From contig CBCXTT010000003.1 of NCBI GenBank assembly GCA_965178295.1, forward strand, positions 186,001 to 250,000: a stretch of DNA of 64,000 bases, read 5' to 3'. Source of the stretch: CBCXTT01 sp965178295. GTDB taxonomy: Bacteria; Pseudomonadota; Alphaproteobacteria; UBA7879. The notes under the pieces were generated by a model. That model worked only from the letters and a program-made list of their open reading frames with translations, did no database searches and was not told the origin of the DNA. Shown here in pieces: positions 9,116 to 17,339 of the stretch (positions within the stretch are counted from its first letter, which is position 1; each line of letters begins with the position of its first letter). The position numbers and the translations under genes were made by a program.

Positions 9116-10120
9116 AAGGTGGATATGATTTGATTAAATAATGGGCAGTTATACTGAAAGTTTTGTGTGTCCTTAAAGGAGCTATGTTGAAGGTAAGCAC
9201 TGGTGACGTCGTTGCAAGAAAGGATGCTGTCTTTTTTATGCGCTTCATGCATCGCGATTGGTGATCCGCTACATCTCGTGTTTGTTTTTTTGTGCTTTGG
9301 ATGCGAATGGCCTAATGAATGTTGCAAATATGTATGGATAAGGTACCAGATGTTTTTCGCGTTTCTGACGCGACTTTATTGAGTGGAAAGTTGGAGCGGG
9401 TTTTTACCCTGTATTGAAGTGAAGATTTCTCTTGATTGAGATTTTTGGAGGCTCAATAAAAGGAAATATTTTTATTTTATTGCTATCACATGAAAAAATG
9501 TATGCAGACAAAACATTAACAGCAGCAGAATACAGGTATATTTAGCATGATTTTATCGTCTAGTATTGCCCCGACTATCTGAGCTTTTAGGGAGCAGGGA
9601 AAGGAGGGAGGTTATAAAAAAAAGGCCTTTATGCGCTTCACATCTCTCGGACAAAAGTTCCATATTGTGACATAAAACCGTGACAGAAAATGGAATGCAC
9701 GGTAACAGAAGCGTGTTTTCTAATGGCATGTTTTTGTTATTCAACAGAAGAAGACCAGTTAAATTTTTCTGTCTGAATCGTTATTGCTGCAATAGTCAAT
9801 AGACTAGAACAAATAATACAGGAGATAGAACAGAGTATGATATAACCATAGTATGCCATGCATTGGTGGAATAGAATTTTTCCCGTATTTTTTGGGGAGG
9901 TGGTGTGAAAAATATTTTGGCTACATAAACGGGGTGAAAGCAGGACGAAGCCACTCTATAGGCGCGAATTTCTGAAAAAGCCCTGAAAAAAAAGAGTTTT
10001 TCTCCATTATAATCTTCTTATTACAGAAGGCGATAGACAAAGCTCCTGCATTTCAGGCATCCTTTAGCGAATCGAGAAACGACAGAAACTTTCGCAAGAA
10101 AAAGAGCGAGAGCCTTGTGA
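9116..10120. other. Gene-free region of about 1 kb
   Basis: Apart from the palindrome and promoter at its left end, I see no gene here. The open frames present (for instance 9097-9327, 9553-9744 and a 28-codon frame on the minus strand near 9923-10009) show no recognisable motif and no convincing ribosome binding site. The sequence is AT-rich with short homopolymers. There is no tRNA-like fold, tandem repeat or further exact TTATNCACA site. It may be decayed coding DNA or an intergenic control region. Confidence 0.5.
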
Positions 10121-10486
10121 TTATGTGCGTCTTTTCTTTTGTCCAACAGTTTGGTGATGTAATTTTTTTTTCAGCACAGTATTCACAACACTTTGCTCGC
10201 GTTTATTCGCGCGTTTGCAGTGATCAAGCTGAAAAACATTGGTGAATCGTACAATAAAACTTGCCCACCATTTTTCATGCCGTACTCGCCAAGCGTGAGA
10301 GGAGATAGATTCCCAGGCATATCCATCCAATACACTGGCATTTACAAAATGATCGAGAGCACGCACACCATTTCGAACGCGCGCGGGGTTTCCAAAAAGA
10401 CCCACTAATACAATCACAAGATATCCGCAGATTGCGAGAGGAGCAACAAGGCATAAAAATCCACACCCAATAATTTTTTCTTTCAA
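10121..10486 (-). CDS. Small membrane-anchored protein of unknown function
   Basis: A 121-residue protein that I do not recognise. Residues about 5-31 form one strongly hydrophobic segment, probably a signal anchor. The rest is soluble, with an NPARVRNGVRALDHFVN stretch and a Trp/His-rich ISSHAWRVRHEKWW region, then a basic Lys/Arg-rich tail. It starts 12 bp after the stop of the P450 gene on the same strand and is probably the last gene of the hydrolase-P450 unit. Its existence is supported by operon position and a sensible start. The downstream flank is the gene-free region. Confidence 0.65.
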   Translation of the reverse strand: MKEKIIGCGFLCLVAPLAICGYLVIVLVGLFGNPARVRNGVRALDHFVNASVLDGYAWESISSHAWRVRHEKWWASFIVRFTNVFQLDHCKRANKREQSVVNTVLKKKLHHQTVGQKKRRT

Positions 10487-10497
10487 AACATACCTCT

Positions 10498-11892
10498 CTA
10501 GTGGTGACGCTCTTTAATCGTAATTTTCATCCCATTTGCGGAGCGAATTGTAACGCGGCTTACAATTTCAGGTTCAAAATCGGGTGCTATTTCTACCCGA
10601 TATTTTCTCAAGAGTGTTCCTAAAATAAGCACAGATTCTCTCATGGCGAATGACATGCCGATGCATGCTCGTGGCCCCATGCTAAATGGGAAATAGGCTG
10701 CTTTAGAAATCTTGTGATCAGAATTTTTATCAAAGCGCATAGGGCAAAAGGTGTTGGGCCGCTCCCAGTAGTCCTGATGTCGATGCACAAGCCAGGGGGA
10801 AACTACAATATAATCGCCCGGTGAAATAGTCTTCCCCCTCATACATACATGATCGACACTCTCTCGTACAAAAAAACCAACAGGAGGATAGAGTCTCAGT
10901 GATTCCATGAAGGCGTTCTCAACAGCGTTTAATTTTTTTGTTTTCTCCAGTGTGATCGGAGTGTTCATATTGTCTCCTAAAACTTCTAAAATATTTAGCC
11001 ATACTTTGTCTTGATCATCCGGTGAAATAGACAGTAAATAAATTGTCCACGTCAAGGAAGCAGCGGTTGTTTCGTGACCAGCTAAAAAGAGCATAACCAC
11101 TTGATCGGTGATTTCTAGCATAGAAAATTGTGTGCCTGTCTCAGGATCAACCGCTTTGAATAATGCTGCTAATATATCATCCTGCGGCGTGTCTGGCGCA
11201 TCTTTATTGAGATATCTTTGCTCAATAATCCGGGCTACAGAATTGCGAATAATTTTTGCCTCTTTCCGACGTTTGCGATCAAAAAATTTTAAGAGCGGAT
11301 TATTTGGGTTTTTAATAAAGAGGCGCAGAAGAGAATGTTGCGGTGACATGGATTGAAAGCGACCAAAGGCATGAAAAATTTCTTCTGCGTCGCGTGATTC
11401 TAAATTGCTGGACATAATTGTACGAAATATTATGTCAGCAGTTACTAAAGTCATTTCTGCGTCAATATCAATGATGCTATTGTCAGGGAGATTGTCAAGC
11501 CGTTTCATTAACACATTTACAGCATCTTGCATGCGATTAAATATTAAATCCACACGGGCATTTTTAAACGCTGGCATAACCATGTCACGCTGTTTTGTCC
11601 ATTTTGTTCCGTTTGTTGTGAAAATGCTCTCACCCAGTAGGGGCGCCAGGACTTCTCCAAGAATTTTATGTTTTGGAAATGCATAAGGTGATTTAATAAA
11701 AATCTCCTTTATTAGAGACAGTTGGTTGACCAGAAATATTTTTCTATTTAATAGTTGACTTACCCCCATTTTCATTGAATAGCAGCGTGAATAAAGGCCG
11801 TCCAAAAAAGAATGTTTCTTTTTAAATATGAGACACCATATTTGGCTTTTTTTCTTCAGCGGTTTAGGAAATATAGGAAGATTTTTCGTCAT
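10498..11892 (-). CDS. Cytochrome P450
   Basis: Haem-thiolate monooxygenase of 464 residues. All family hallmarks are visible: the I-helix oxygen-binding motif AGHETT at 271-276, the K-helix ExxR (Glu330-Arg333 in ESLRLYPPVG), and the haem loop FSMGPRACIG at 403-412 with Cys410 as the axial ligand. It has no N-terminal membrane anchor and no fused reductase, so it needs separate redox partners, none of which lies nearby. It overlaps the upstream hydrolase-like gene by 4 bp and is followed 12 bp later by a small membrane protein. The substrate is not deducible; the lipase-like partner hints at a lipid or sterol-type substrate, which is inference. Confidence 0.96.
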   Translation of the reverse strand: MTKNLPIFPKPLKKKSQIWCLIFKKKHSFLDGLYSRCYSMKMGVSQLLNRKIFLVNQLSLIKEIFIKSPYAFPKHKILGEVLAPLLGESIFTTNGTKWTKQRDMVMPAFKNARVDLIFNRMQDAVNVLMKRLDNLPDNSIIDIDAEMTLVTADIIFRTIMSSNLESRDAEEIFHAFGRFQSMSPQHSLLRLFIKNPNNPLLKFFDRKRRKEAKIIRNSVARIIEQRYLNKDAPDTPQDDILAALFKAVDPETGTQFSMLEITDQVVMLFLAGHETTAASLTWTIYLLSISPDDQDKVWLNILEVLGDNMNTPITLEKTKKLNAVENAFMESLRLYPPVGFFVRESVDHVCMRGKTISPGDYIVVSPWLVHRHQDYWERPNTFCPMRFDKNSDHKISKAAYFPFSMGPRACIGMSFAMRESVLILGTLLRKYRVEIAPDFEPEIVSRVTIRSANGMKITIKERHH

Positions 11893-13019
11893 ATTTTTTT
11901 CTGTATGCGATTTCTGAGTGGTTTTGCGCCAGCTGTGATGGCAAAAAAATCATACTCCCCCTCTTTTTCCATCGACTGTAGATAAGAAAAGTGAACTTTA
12001 AACCAATTGTAACGTAATTTTGTGTAAGATTCTTTTGAAAAAAGGGAAAAAAATTTTGTAGACAACAAAATCGGGGGATGAAGCAGGTCACTCTCTTCTT
12101 GTGGTCTGTTCATTGACACCATATCGGTTAGATAAAAACATATGCCATCGATGGCTGATGTGAAGTCCACCCAATAAAAGTCTCTCTTGCCCATATGATA
12201 TAACTTCTTTCTTAGTTTATGCGCCCCAGGTAAGACACTTGAGGGTGGAAAACATTCCCCTAATGTGAGCAAAGATAACTTATGTGCATTTTGTGCGAGT
12301 TCTTTATTTTCTGGCATGGAAAGTGCTGCAACAATACACCCAACACTATGGCCAACAACAATTACCTCATCATATGATTGCCGAAGGCTAGTCAAAACTT
12401 CTTGCTTAAATATTGTACAGCGCTTCTCTAAATCCGTTCCATTATTTTCTGACATATACACAAAAAAACGCACTATTCTGAGTATCCAAAAATAGTTCAC
12501 TTTTTGTAGAATCCAATCCATTGTTAAGAGTGATGAGGCTAAGGACATACAGAGTAGGAAAGCGAGGGATATGCAGGGCCAGATGCACTTGATAAAGATG
12601 TAAAAAGACAGAAGAAATCCAGCAGTCAATAGAATGGGCAGCATCAGAAGATAGAAGGCAAGAATAAGCACGCGCTTAGGCGCTACTGTGAACAGATTAA
12701 CGCCCGCATCAGATGTAAGAAAATAAGTTTTCCAAATTTTCATATATGCAGGCCATAAATTGAATCGTCCCTTGATCCATTGTTGGCGTACAATGTCATC
12801 CCAGCATAAAAATGTATAGTCTGTTATTGCCTTCTTCCCATGATCTTCAGCATTTATTTTCCAATTTTGAATATGTCGAGAAAGTTTTCGACGTCGACCA
12901 ACGCACATTCTAATGCCGTTAATTTTAGATTGCCTTGAAGCATGTTTTTGGTACAACGCATGATAGTGTGCTGCCCCACGTGGGTCGAAGCCGGATATGT
13001 AAAAAACCTTCCGTTTCAC
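11889..13019 (-). CDS. Membrane-bound alpha/beta-hydrolase-like protein
   Basis: A 376-residue protein that begins with a conserved-looking YISGFDPRGAAHYH block (7-20). It has a strongly hydrophobic region at about 115-170 (probably two to three membrane helices) and then a GHSVG nucleophile elbow at 223-227 (Ser225). This order, with membrane segments between the N-terminal block and the elbow, is unusual for an ordinary esterase. The gene overlaps the P450 start by 4 bp, so the two are very likely translated together. It is likely a lipase or esterase-type enzyme at the membrane. Substrate and acid/His residues of the triad are not assigned, so activity is inferred from the elbow only. Confidence 0.72.
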   Translation of the reverse strand: MKRKVFYISGFDPRGAAHYHALYQKHASRQSKINGIRMCVGRRRKLSRHIQNWKINAEDHGKKAITDYTFLCWDDIVRQQWIKGRFNLWPAYMKIWKTYFLTSDAGVNLFTVAPKRVLILAFYLLMLPILLTAGFLLSFYIFIKCIWPCISLAFLLCMSLASSLLTMDWILQKVNYFWILRIVRFFVYMSENNGTDLEKRCTIFKQEVLTSLRQSYDEVIVVGHSVGCIVAALSMPENKELAQNAHKLSLLTLGECFPPSSVLPGAHKLRKKLYHMGKRDFYWVDFTSAIDGICFYLTDMVSMNRPQEESDLLHPPILLSTKFFSLFSKESYTKLRYNWFKVHFSYLQSMEKEGEYDFFAITAGAKPLRNRIQKKI

Positions 13020-13130
13020 TTTCTGTGGAGCCTTCTCGCATTATACCGGTGTTGAGGTGGACGTTTGATTGTTTTGTATGTATATTTACTACCATAAATA
13101 CGTTTTTCATAAAAGGATTAAATCAACGCC

Positions 13131-13859
13131 ATGAAACAAGAGACCCCTCCTTTTTCTCCTATTGTCTTAATCGCGGCCACATTCAATTTTTTTATTGCAA
13201 ATTTTCGGAGCTTTGGTCGCCTGATCACAGTACCGCTTTTCCTTTTTTTGTTTGTATATTTTATCGGCATTTTGATTCAAGCACCCGGTATATCTGTTGT
13301 TGTAGGATTAGCAGATGTGTTGCTAACCCTGCTTGCGATGCCTTTTATAGGTGTGGCGTGGATACGCTTAGCGCTTGGGAAAGAAAAAATACAGACGCCC
13401 TTTCAATCATTTACGTTTAACAAGAGGCATGCTTATTACATATGGGCATCTTTTCTTATTCTTATGGCCCAGCTTCCTTTCTTATTGTTCGCGTATGTTG
13501 TGTCTCTTTCATCATTAAGCGGTCTTCTGTTTTCTGTAATCATGGCGCTTCTTTTTGTTCTTGCACTTGGAGTTGGTACGCGCCTTGCATTTCTATCTAT
13601 TTTTGCAGCTTTAGATCGCCCACTTATTATGGCTGTTGCTTGGAAAGAAGCTGCTGTACGGTGGCGCGATTTATTTATTGCCCTGTTATGTGTGCGGGTT
13701 TTTACGTTTGGTGGCATACTGTTTATAGATAAATTGTTAGGCAGCGCTGGGTATCCATTTTCTAAACTCTTCTTATTATGTTTTTCAGTTTTAGGCGATT
13801 ATATGTTATCTTACTATTATCAGTACGTGAAGCAATCCGCAAGAGAGGGGGAGTGCTAG
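13131..13859 (+). CDS. Polytopic membrane protein, first of a tandem paralogous pair
   Basis: A 242-residue integral membrane protein, with about six hydrophobic segments after a short cytoplasmic N-terminus. I do not recognise the family. It resembles the next gene in layout and in matching blocks: a WIRLALGKEKIQ stretch after the second hairpin and AWKEAAVRWRDL before the fifth segment correspond to WYRIEMGILPIQ and AWHESRNIWGRL there. The stop codon TAG abuts the ATG of the partner, so they are co-translated and may form a heteromeric complex. No catalytic or transport motif is visible. Confidence 0.72.
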   Translation: MKQETPPFSPIVLIAATFNFFIANFRSFGRLITVPLFLFLFVYFIGILIQAPGISVVVGLADVLLTLLAMPFIGVAWIRLALGKEKIQTPFQSFTFNKRHAYYIWASFLILMAQLPFLLFAYVVSLSSLSGLLFSVIMALLFVLALGVGTRLAFLSIFAALDRPLIMAVAWKEAAVRWRDLFIALLCVRVFTFGGILFIDKLLGSAGYPFSKLFLLCFSVLGDYMLSYYYQYVKQSAREGEC

Positions 13860-14603
13860 ATGAATAAATTGACAGTCGGTGATTTGTTAAAGCATGGAGT
13901 TTCTCGTGTTGTGAGAAATTTTTCTTCCACTCTGTATTTGGGCATATTTTTGCTTTCCATGGGATTGTTTTTGGGATGGATGAGAATTCTCCTGCCAAAT
14001 CACGACTCAATAATTGAGGCAATTTCTACAGGAGTGACGCTTGTTTTAATGGCAGCGGTTTGTGTGCGTTGGTACAGAATCGAAATGGGGATATTGCCCA
14101 TACAAAATACTATTTTCTTTTTTAACACGGAAAATTTGGCCAGGATGCTAGGAGCACAGCTTCTTCTGCTTGTGCTAATCATTATTCCACTTGCCGCACC
14201 TGCAACTTTTATGCTGGTTTTTTTCCCGAATATGAGCACTCTTCCTGCAACCACACTGATGAGTGTATGTTTACTGCTCTCTCTTTACATTTGGCATCGA
14301 ATTCCATTTCTTCTCTTATATGCAGCTATTGGCGATAAGCTGTCGGTTAAAAAGGCGTGGCATGAAAGCCGCAATATTTGGGGACGTCTTCTTTCTGCAC
14401 ATATTGCTATCTACCTTCCTTGTGGCGCTCTTATTTTAGCATTAAGCTTTGGATTCTTTTTTGCGATACAAGAGTTTGGAACTGAGTTTCCCTTCTGGAT
14501 TCTTCCAATTTTTAGTGTACTGTTAAATTTTCTAGGATTATTATTATTTTATGTGAATGCCGCTATTATTGTTAGGCTTTATAAAGAGGTTCAAGGTCTG
14601 TAG
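13860..14603 (+). CDS. Polytopic membrane protein, second of a tandem paralogous pair
   Basis: A 247-residue membrane protein with about six hydrophobic segments. It shares the layout and the AWHE/AWKE block of the preceding gene, which points to local duplication followed by divergence. The ATG follows the previous TAG with no gap. The ruvX start codon (GTG at 14608) comes 4 bp after its stop, so all three genes appear to form one unit. I see no known domain; transport, envelope maintenance or a structural role are all open. Confidence 0.72.
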   Translation: MNKLTVGDLLKHGVSRVVRNFSSTLYLGIFLLSMGLFLGWMRILLPNHDSIIEAISTGVTLVLMAAVCVRWYRIEMGILPIQNTIFFFNTENLARMLGAQLLLLVLIIIPLAAPATFMLVFFPNMSTLPATTLMSVCLLLSLYIWHRIPFLLLYAAIGDKLSVKKAWHESRNIWGRLLSAHIAIYLPCGALILALSFGFFFAIQEFGTEFPFWILPIFSVLLNFLGLLLFYVNAAIIVRLYKEVQGL

Positions 14604-14607
14604 TGGC

Positions 14608-15084
14608 GTGCTTATTGCTATAGAAGATTTGTTAGCCATTCCTCTTCCTGGTGCATTGATGGGACTTGATGTGGGGGATAAGACAGTTGGTCTTTCCCTC
14701 TCAGATAGGCGTCGTCAAATTGCTTCTCCCTACAAGACACTTGTGCGGCATAATTTTAAGAAAATAGCGCGTGATATTGTGCATGAAATACACAGTGTTG
14801 ACGTTGGGGGGCTGGTTATGGGATTGCCTTTGAATATGAATGGCAGTGAAAGTGCGCAAACTCAGAAAACTCGTCAATTTATGCAGAATTTTCTCAACTT
14901 TTATGATGTACCTGTTTTGTTGTGGGATGAGCGATTCTCAACCCAAGCAGTCATACGGATGATGATTCATGAAGCTGATTTGTCCCGTAAAAAACAAAAA
15001 AAGAATGTCGATAAACTCGCTGCATCCTTTATGCTTCAGGGCGCTCTCGATGCCTTAAGGCAGCTTTCAAAAGCTACCAATTGA
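14608..15084 (+). CDS. ruvX: Putative pre-16S rRNA nuclease / Holliday junction resolvase RuvX (YqgF)
   Basis: RNase H-fold nuclease, best known for maturation of the 16S rRNA 5' end. I choose the GTG at 14608 (158 aa); the open frame extends back to 14557 inside the previous gene but the extra residues are not family-like. Visible motifs are GLDVGDKTVG (residues 19-28, first acidic active-site residue Asp21), GLPLNMNG in the middle and WDERFST near residue 113. Its 3' end overlaps the convergent nrdR by 18 bp. Confidence 0.9.
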   Translation: MLIAIEDLLAIPLPGALMGLDVGDKTVGLSLSDRRRQIASPYKTLVRHNFKKIARDIVHEIHSVDVGGLVMGLPLNMNGSESAQTQKTRQFMQNFLNFYDVPVLLWDERFSTQAVIRMMIHEADLSRKKQKKNVDKLAASFMLQGALDALRQLSKATN

Positions 15085-15540
15085 TACATGGCCACCTTTC
15101 AGAGATTCAAGCAGAGATTGAAAATCCTCTGCTGTGCTGAAATCTTTATAAACTGATGCAAACCTAATGTATGCGACAGGATCTAATTCTTTTAAGCCAT
15201 TCATCACTAGCGCCCCAATTTCAGATGATGGGATCTCTGCAGTACCGGATGCTTCTATTGTTCGTTGGACGACACTGACGACGCGCTCTATTTGTTCACT
15301 GCTCATATGCCGTTTTCGTACAGCTGTCATAATAGATCGTGTCAATTTTTCTCGATCAAATGAGACTTTATCCCCTCTTTTTTTAACAACAATAATTTCG
15401 CAAAGCTGAGCACGTTCAAATGTTGTGAACCTTGATCCGCATTCCGGGCACCACCGACGTCGGCGGATCGCACTATTATCTTCTGAAGGACGGGAATCTT
15501 TTACTTGAGTGTCTAGAAAGCCGCAAAAAGGGCAACGCAT
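15067..15540 (-). CDS. nrdR: Transcriptional repressor NrdR
   Basis: Zinc-finger and ATP-cone regulator of ribonucleotide reductase genes. The 157-residue length is standard. The zinc ribbon uses Cys3, Cys6, Cys31 and Cys34, and the ATP-cone domain follows (VVKKRGDKVSFDREKL). It lies 4 bp after glyA in the conserved order rpiB-glyA-nrdR. No ribonucleotide reductase gene is in the window, so its targets cannot be checked here. Confidence 0.97.
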   Translation of the reverse strand: MRCPFCGFLDTQVKDSRPSEDNSAIRRRRWCPECGSRFTTFERAQLCEIIVVKKRGDKVSFDREKLTRSIMTAVRKRHMSSEQIERVVSVVQRTIEASGTAEIPSSEIGALVMNGLKELDPVAYIRFASVYKDFSTAEDFQSLLESLKGGHVSIGSF

Positions 15541-15544
15541 TGTG

Positions 15545-16822
15545 TTAAGACCCTATGATCTGTGTGTAGATGGGGTATTGTTTTGTTAAATTGAGCACCT
15601 GTTCCCGCATAGATGAGATTTTTACTTTGCATCCGCCTGTCAGGCTATCCAAAACTTCTGCAATGATATGCCCGATTTTTATAAATTCATGTTCACCAAA
15701 GCCCCGCGTGGTCATTGCTGGTGTACCTAAACGTAACCCTGAAGTGACCATAGGGGGCTCAGGATCGAACGGGATTGTGTTTTTATTGGTGGTGATTGCA
15801 ATCTCTTCTAGGGCCTGTTCGGCGATATTGCCTGTGAGCCCTTTTTTGCAGCGCAAGTCAACCATCATGAGATGTGTGTCAGTGCCTCCCGTTACAATAT
15901 CGTAGCCGCATTCTAACAAAGTATTTGATAGGGTTTGTGCGTTGCTGACGACCTGTTGCATGTATGTTGTATATGTATCTGTACACGCTTCGCCAAAAGC
16001 AACTGCTTTTCCTGCAATCACATGCATCAAGGGTCCACCTTGGAGACCAGGGAAAATAGAAGAATTAAGTTTTTTAAAGAGTGACTCTTCATTGCTCAAA
16101 ATAATACCACCCCTTGGTCCGCGCAAGGTTTTATGAGTGGTGCTTGTTACGACATGTGCATGAGGAAAAGGACTGGGATAAAGCCCTGCTGCAACCAAAC
16201 CAGAAAAATGTGCCATATCTACCAAAAGATAAGCGCCGGCGGCATCTGCAATGTTTCGCAATCGCTTAAAGTCTAGGTGACGACTATAGGCCGACCATCC
16301 AGCAATAATGAGCTTGGGATTGTGTTGTTGAGCCTTTTGAGCAATATCCTCATAATCAATAAGACCTGTGTTCTCTGATACGCCGTATTGCATACAGCGA
16401 AACCACTTCCCGGAGAGGTTGACAAGAGCACCATGAGTCAAATGCCCTCCGGCCTCAAGAGCCATGCCTAGTACAGCATCTCCTGGCTCTAAGAGAGCGA
16501 GAAACACAGCCTGATTTGCTCCAGATCCTGAGTGGGGCTGAACATTGGCATAATCGCATTTAAAGAGGGTGCAAGCGCGTTTAATTGCGAGTGCTTCGAT
16601 CGTATCGACTTCTGCGCACCCTCCATAATATCGGCGTCCAGGATAGCCTTCTGCATATTTATTGGTAAGCACAGATCCCTGTGCGTCCAAGACGGCCTGA
16701 GAAGTAAAGTTTTCGGAAGCGATAAGCTCAACATGGTCTTTTTGGCGTTTGTATTCACCTGAAATTGTAGAAAATAAATCAGGATCAGATTGCGCTAGCC
16801 GTTTATTAAAAAAAGTTGTCAT
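15545..16822 (-). CDS. glyA: Serine hydroxymethyltransferase
   Basis: PLP enzyme that converts serine and tetrahydrofolate to glycine and methylene-THF, feeding one-carbon metabolism. The protein has 425 residues, full length. The PLP lysine is Lys231 in TTTHKTLRGPRGG; the N-terminal VELIASENF and the YAEGYPGRRYYGG substrate loop (56-68) are intact. Its ATG overlaps the rpiB stop (ATGA), showing coupling, and nrdR follows after 4 bp. Confidence 0.98.
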   Translation of the reverse strand: MTTFFNKRLAQSDPDLFSTISGEYKRQKDHVELIASENFTSQAVLDAQGSVLTNKYAEGYPGRRYYGGCAEVDTIEALAIKRACTLFKCDYANVQPHSGSGANQAVFLALLEPGDAVLGMALEAGGHLTHGALVNLSGKWFRCMQYGVSENTGLIDYEDIAQKAQQHNPKLIIAGWSAYSRHLDFKRLRNIADAAGAYLLVDMAHFSGLVAAGLYPSPFPHAHVVTSTTHKTLRGPRGGIILSNEESLFKKLNSSIFPGLQGGPLMHVIAGKAVAFGEACTDTYTTYMQQVVSNAQTLSNTLLECGYDIVTGGTDTHLMMVDLRCKKGLTGNIAEQALEEIAITTNKNTIPFDPEPPMVTSGLRLGTPAMTTRGFGEHEFIKIGHIIAEVLDSLTGGCKVKISSMREQVLNLTKQYPIYTQIIGS

Positions 16823-17262
16823 TGTATATTCTCATCTATTTTGTGAATTCGGCGCCTATGTCGACCGTCATCAAAAGGGGTGTGCATAAAAGCCGCAATC
16901 ATACCAATCACATGATAAGGTGGAGTTAGATTACCCCCGATAACCAAGATATTGGCATCATTATGCGCCCGAGCAAGCATTGCGCTCTTTGTATTGAAAC
17001 ATAGTGCGGCACGAATACCCGGTGTGCGATTAGCGACAATAGAGACGCCAATGCCGCTGCCGCAAATTAAAACACCATAATCAATTTTTTTTTCTAAAAG
17101 CGCATTGGTGACGGATGGAACGACATCAGGATAATCAATAGATTCCCGTGCGTGTGTGCCAAAATCTATTACATGAAAAATGTATCGGCGTTGGATGTGT
17201 GATATTATCCATTTTTTGGTATTAAAGCCCGCATGATCTGCTGCAATTCCTATTCTTGTCAT
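16819..17262 (-). CDS. rpiB: Ribose-5-phosphate isomerase B
   Basis: Interconverts ribose-5-phosphate and ribulose-5-phosphate in the non-oxidative pentose phosphate pathway. I place the start at the ATG at 17262 (147 aa), which has a strong GAGGAAGG upstream and begins with the family N-terminus MTRIGIAADHAG. The open frame to 17361 would overlap ligA. Active-site blocks are AADHAG (7-12) and CGSGIG (68-73, Cys68). The stop overlaps glyA by 4 bp. Confidence 0.95.
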   Translation of the reverse strand: MTRIGIAADHAGFNTKKWIISHIQRRYIFHVIDFGTHARESIDYPDVVPSVTNALLEKKIDYGVLICGSGIGVSIVANRTPGIRAALCFNTKSAMLARAHNDANILVIGGNLTPPYHVIGMIAAFMHTPFDDGRHRRRIHKIDENIQ

Positions 17263-17339
17263 ATAACATACCTTCCTCACAACACAAACAGTTGTGATAT
17301 GCCAAAATAATAGCGAATATTTGAGAGAGATGCAAAGGC

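Noticed and set aside
9553..9744. 63-codon minus-strand ORF in the gene-free region
   Set aside because: Cys/Leu-rich with no ribosome binding site or recognisable motif; typical chance frame in AT-rich DNA.
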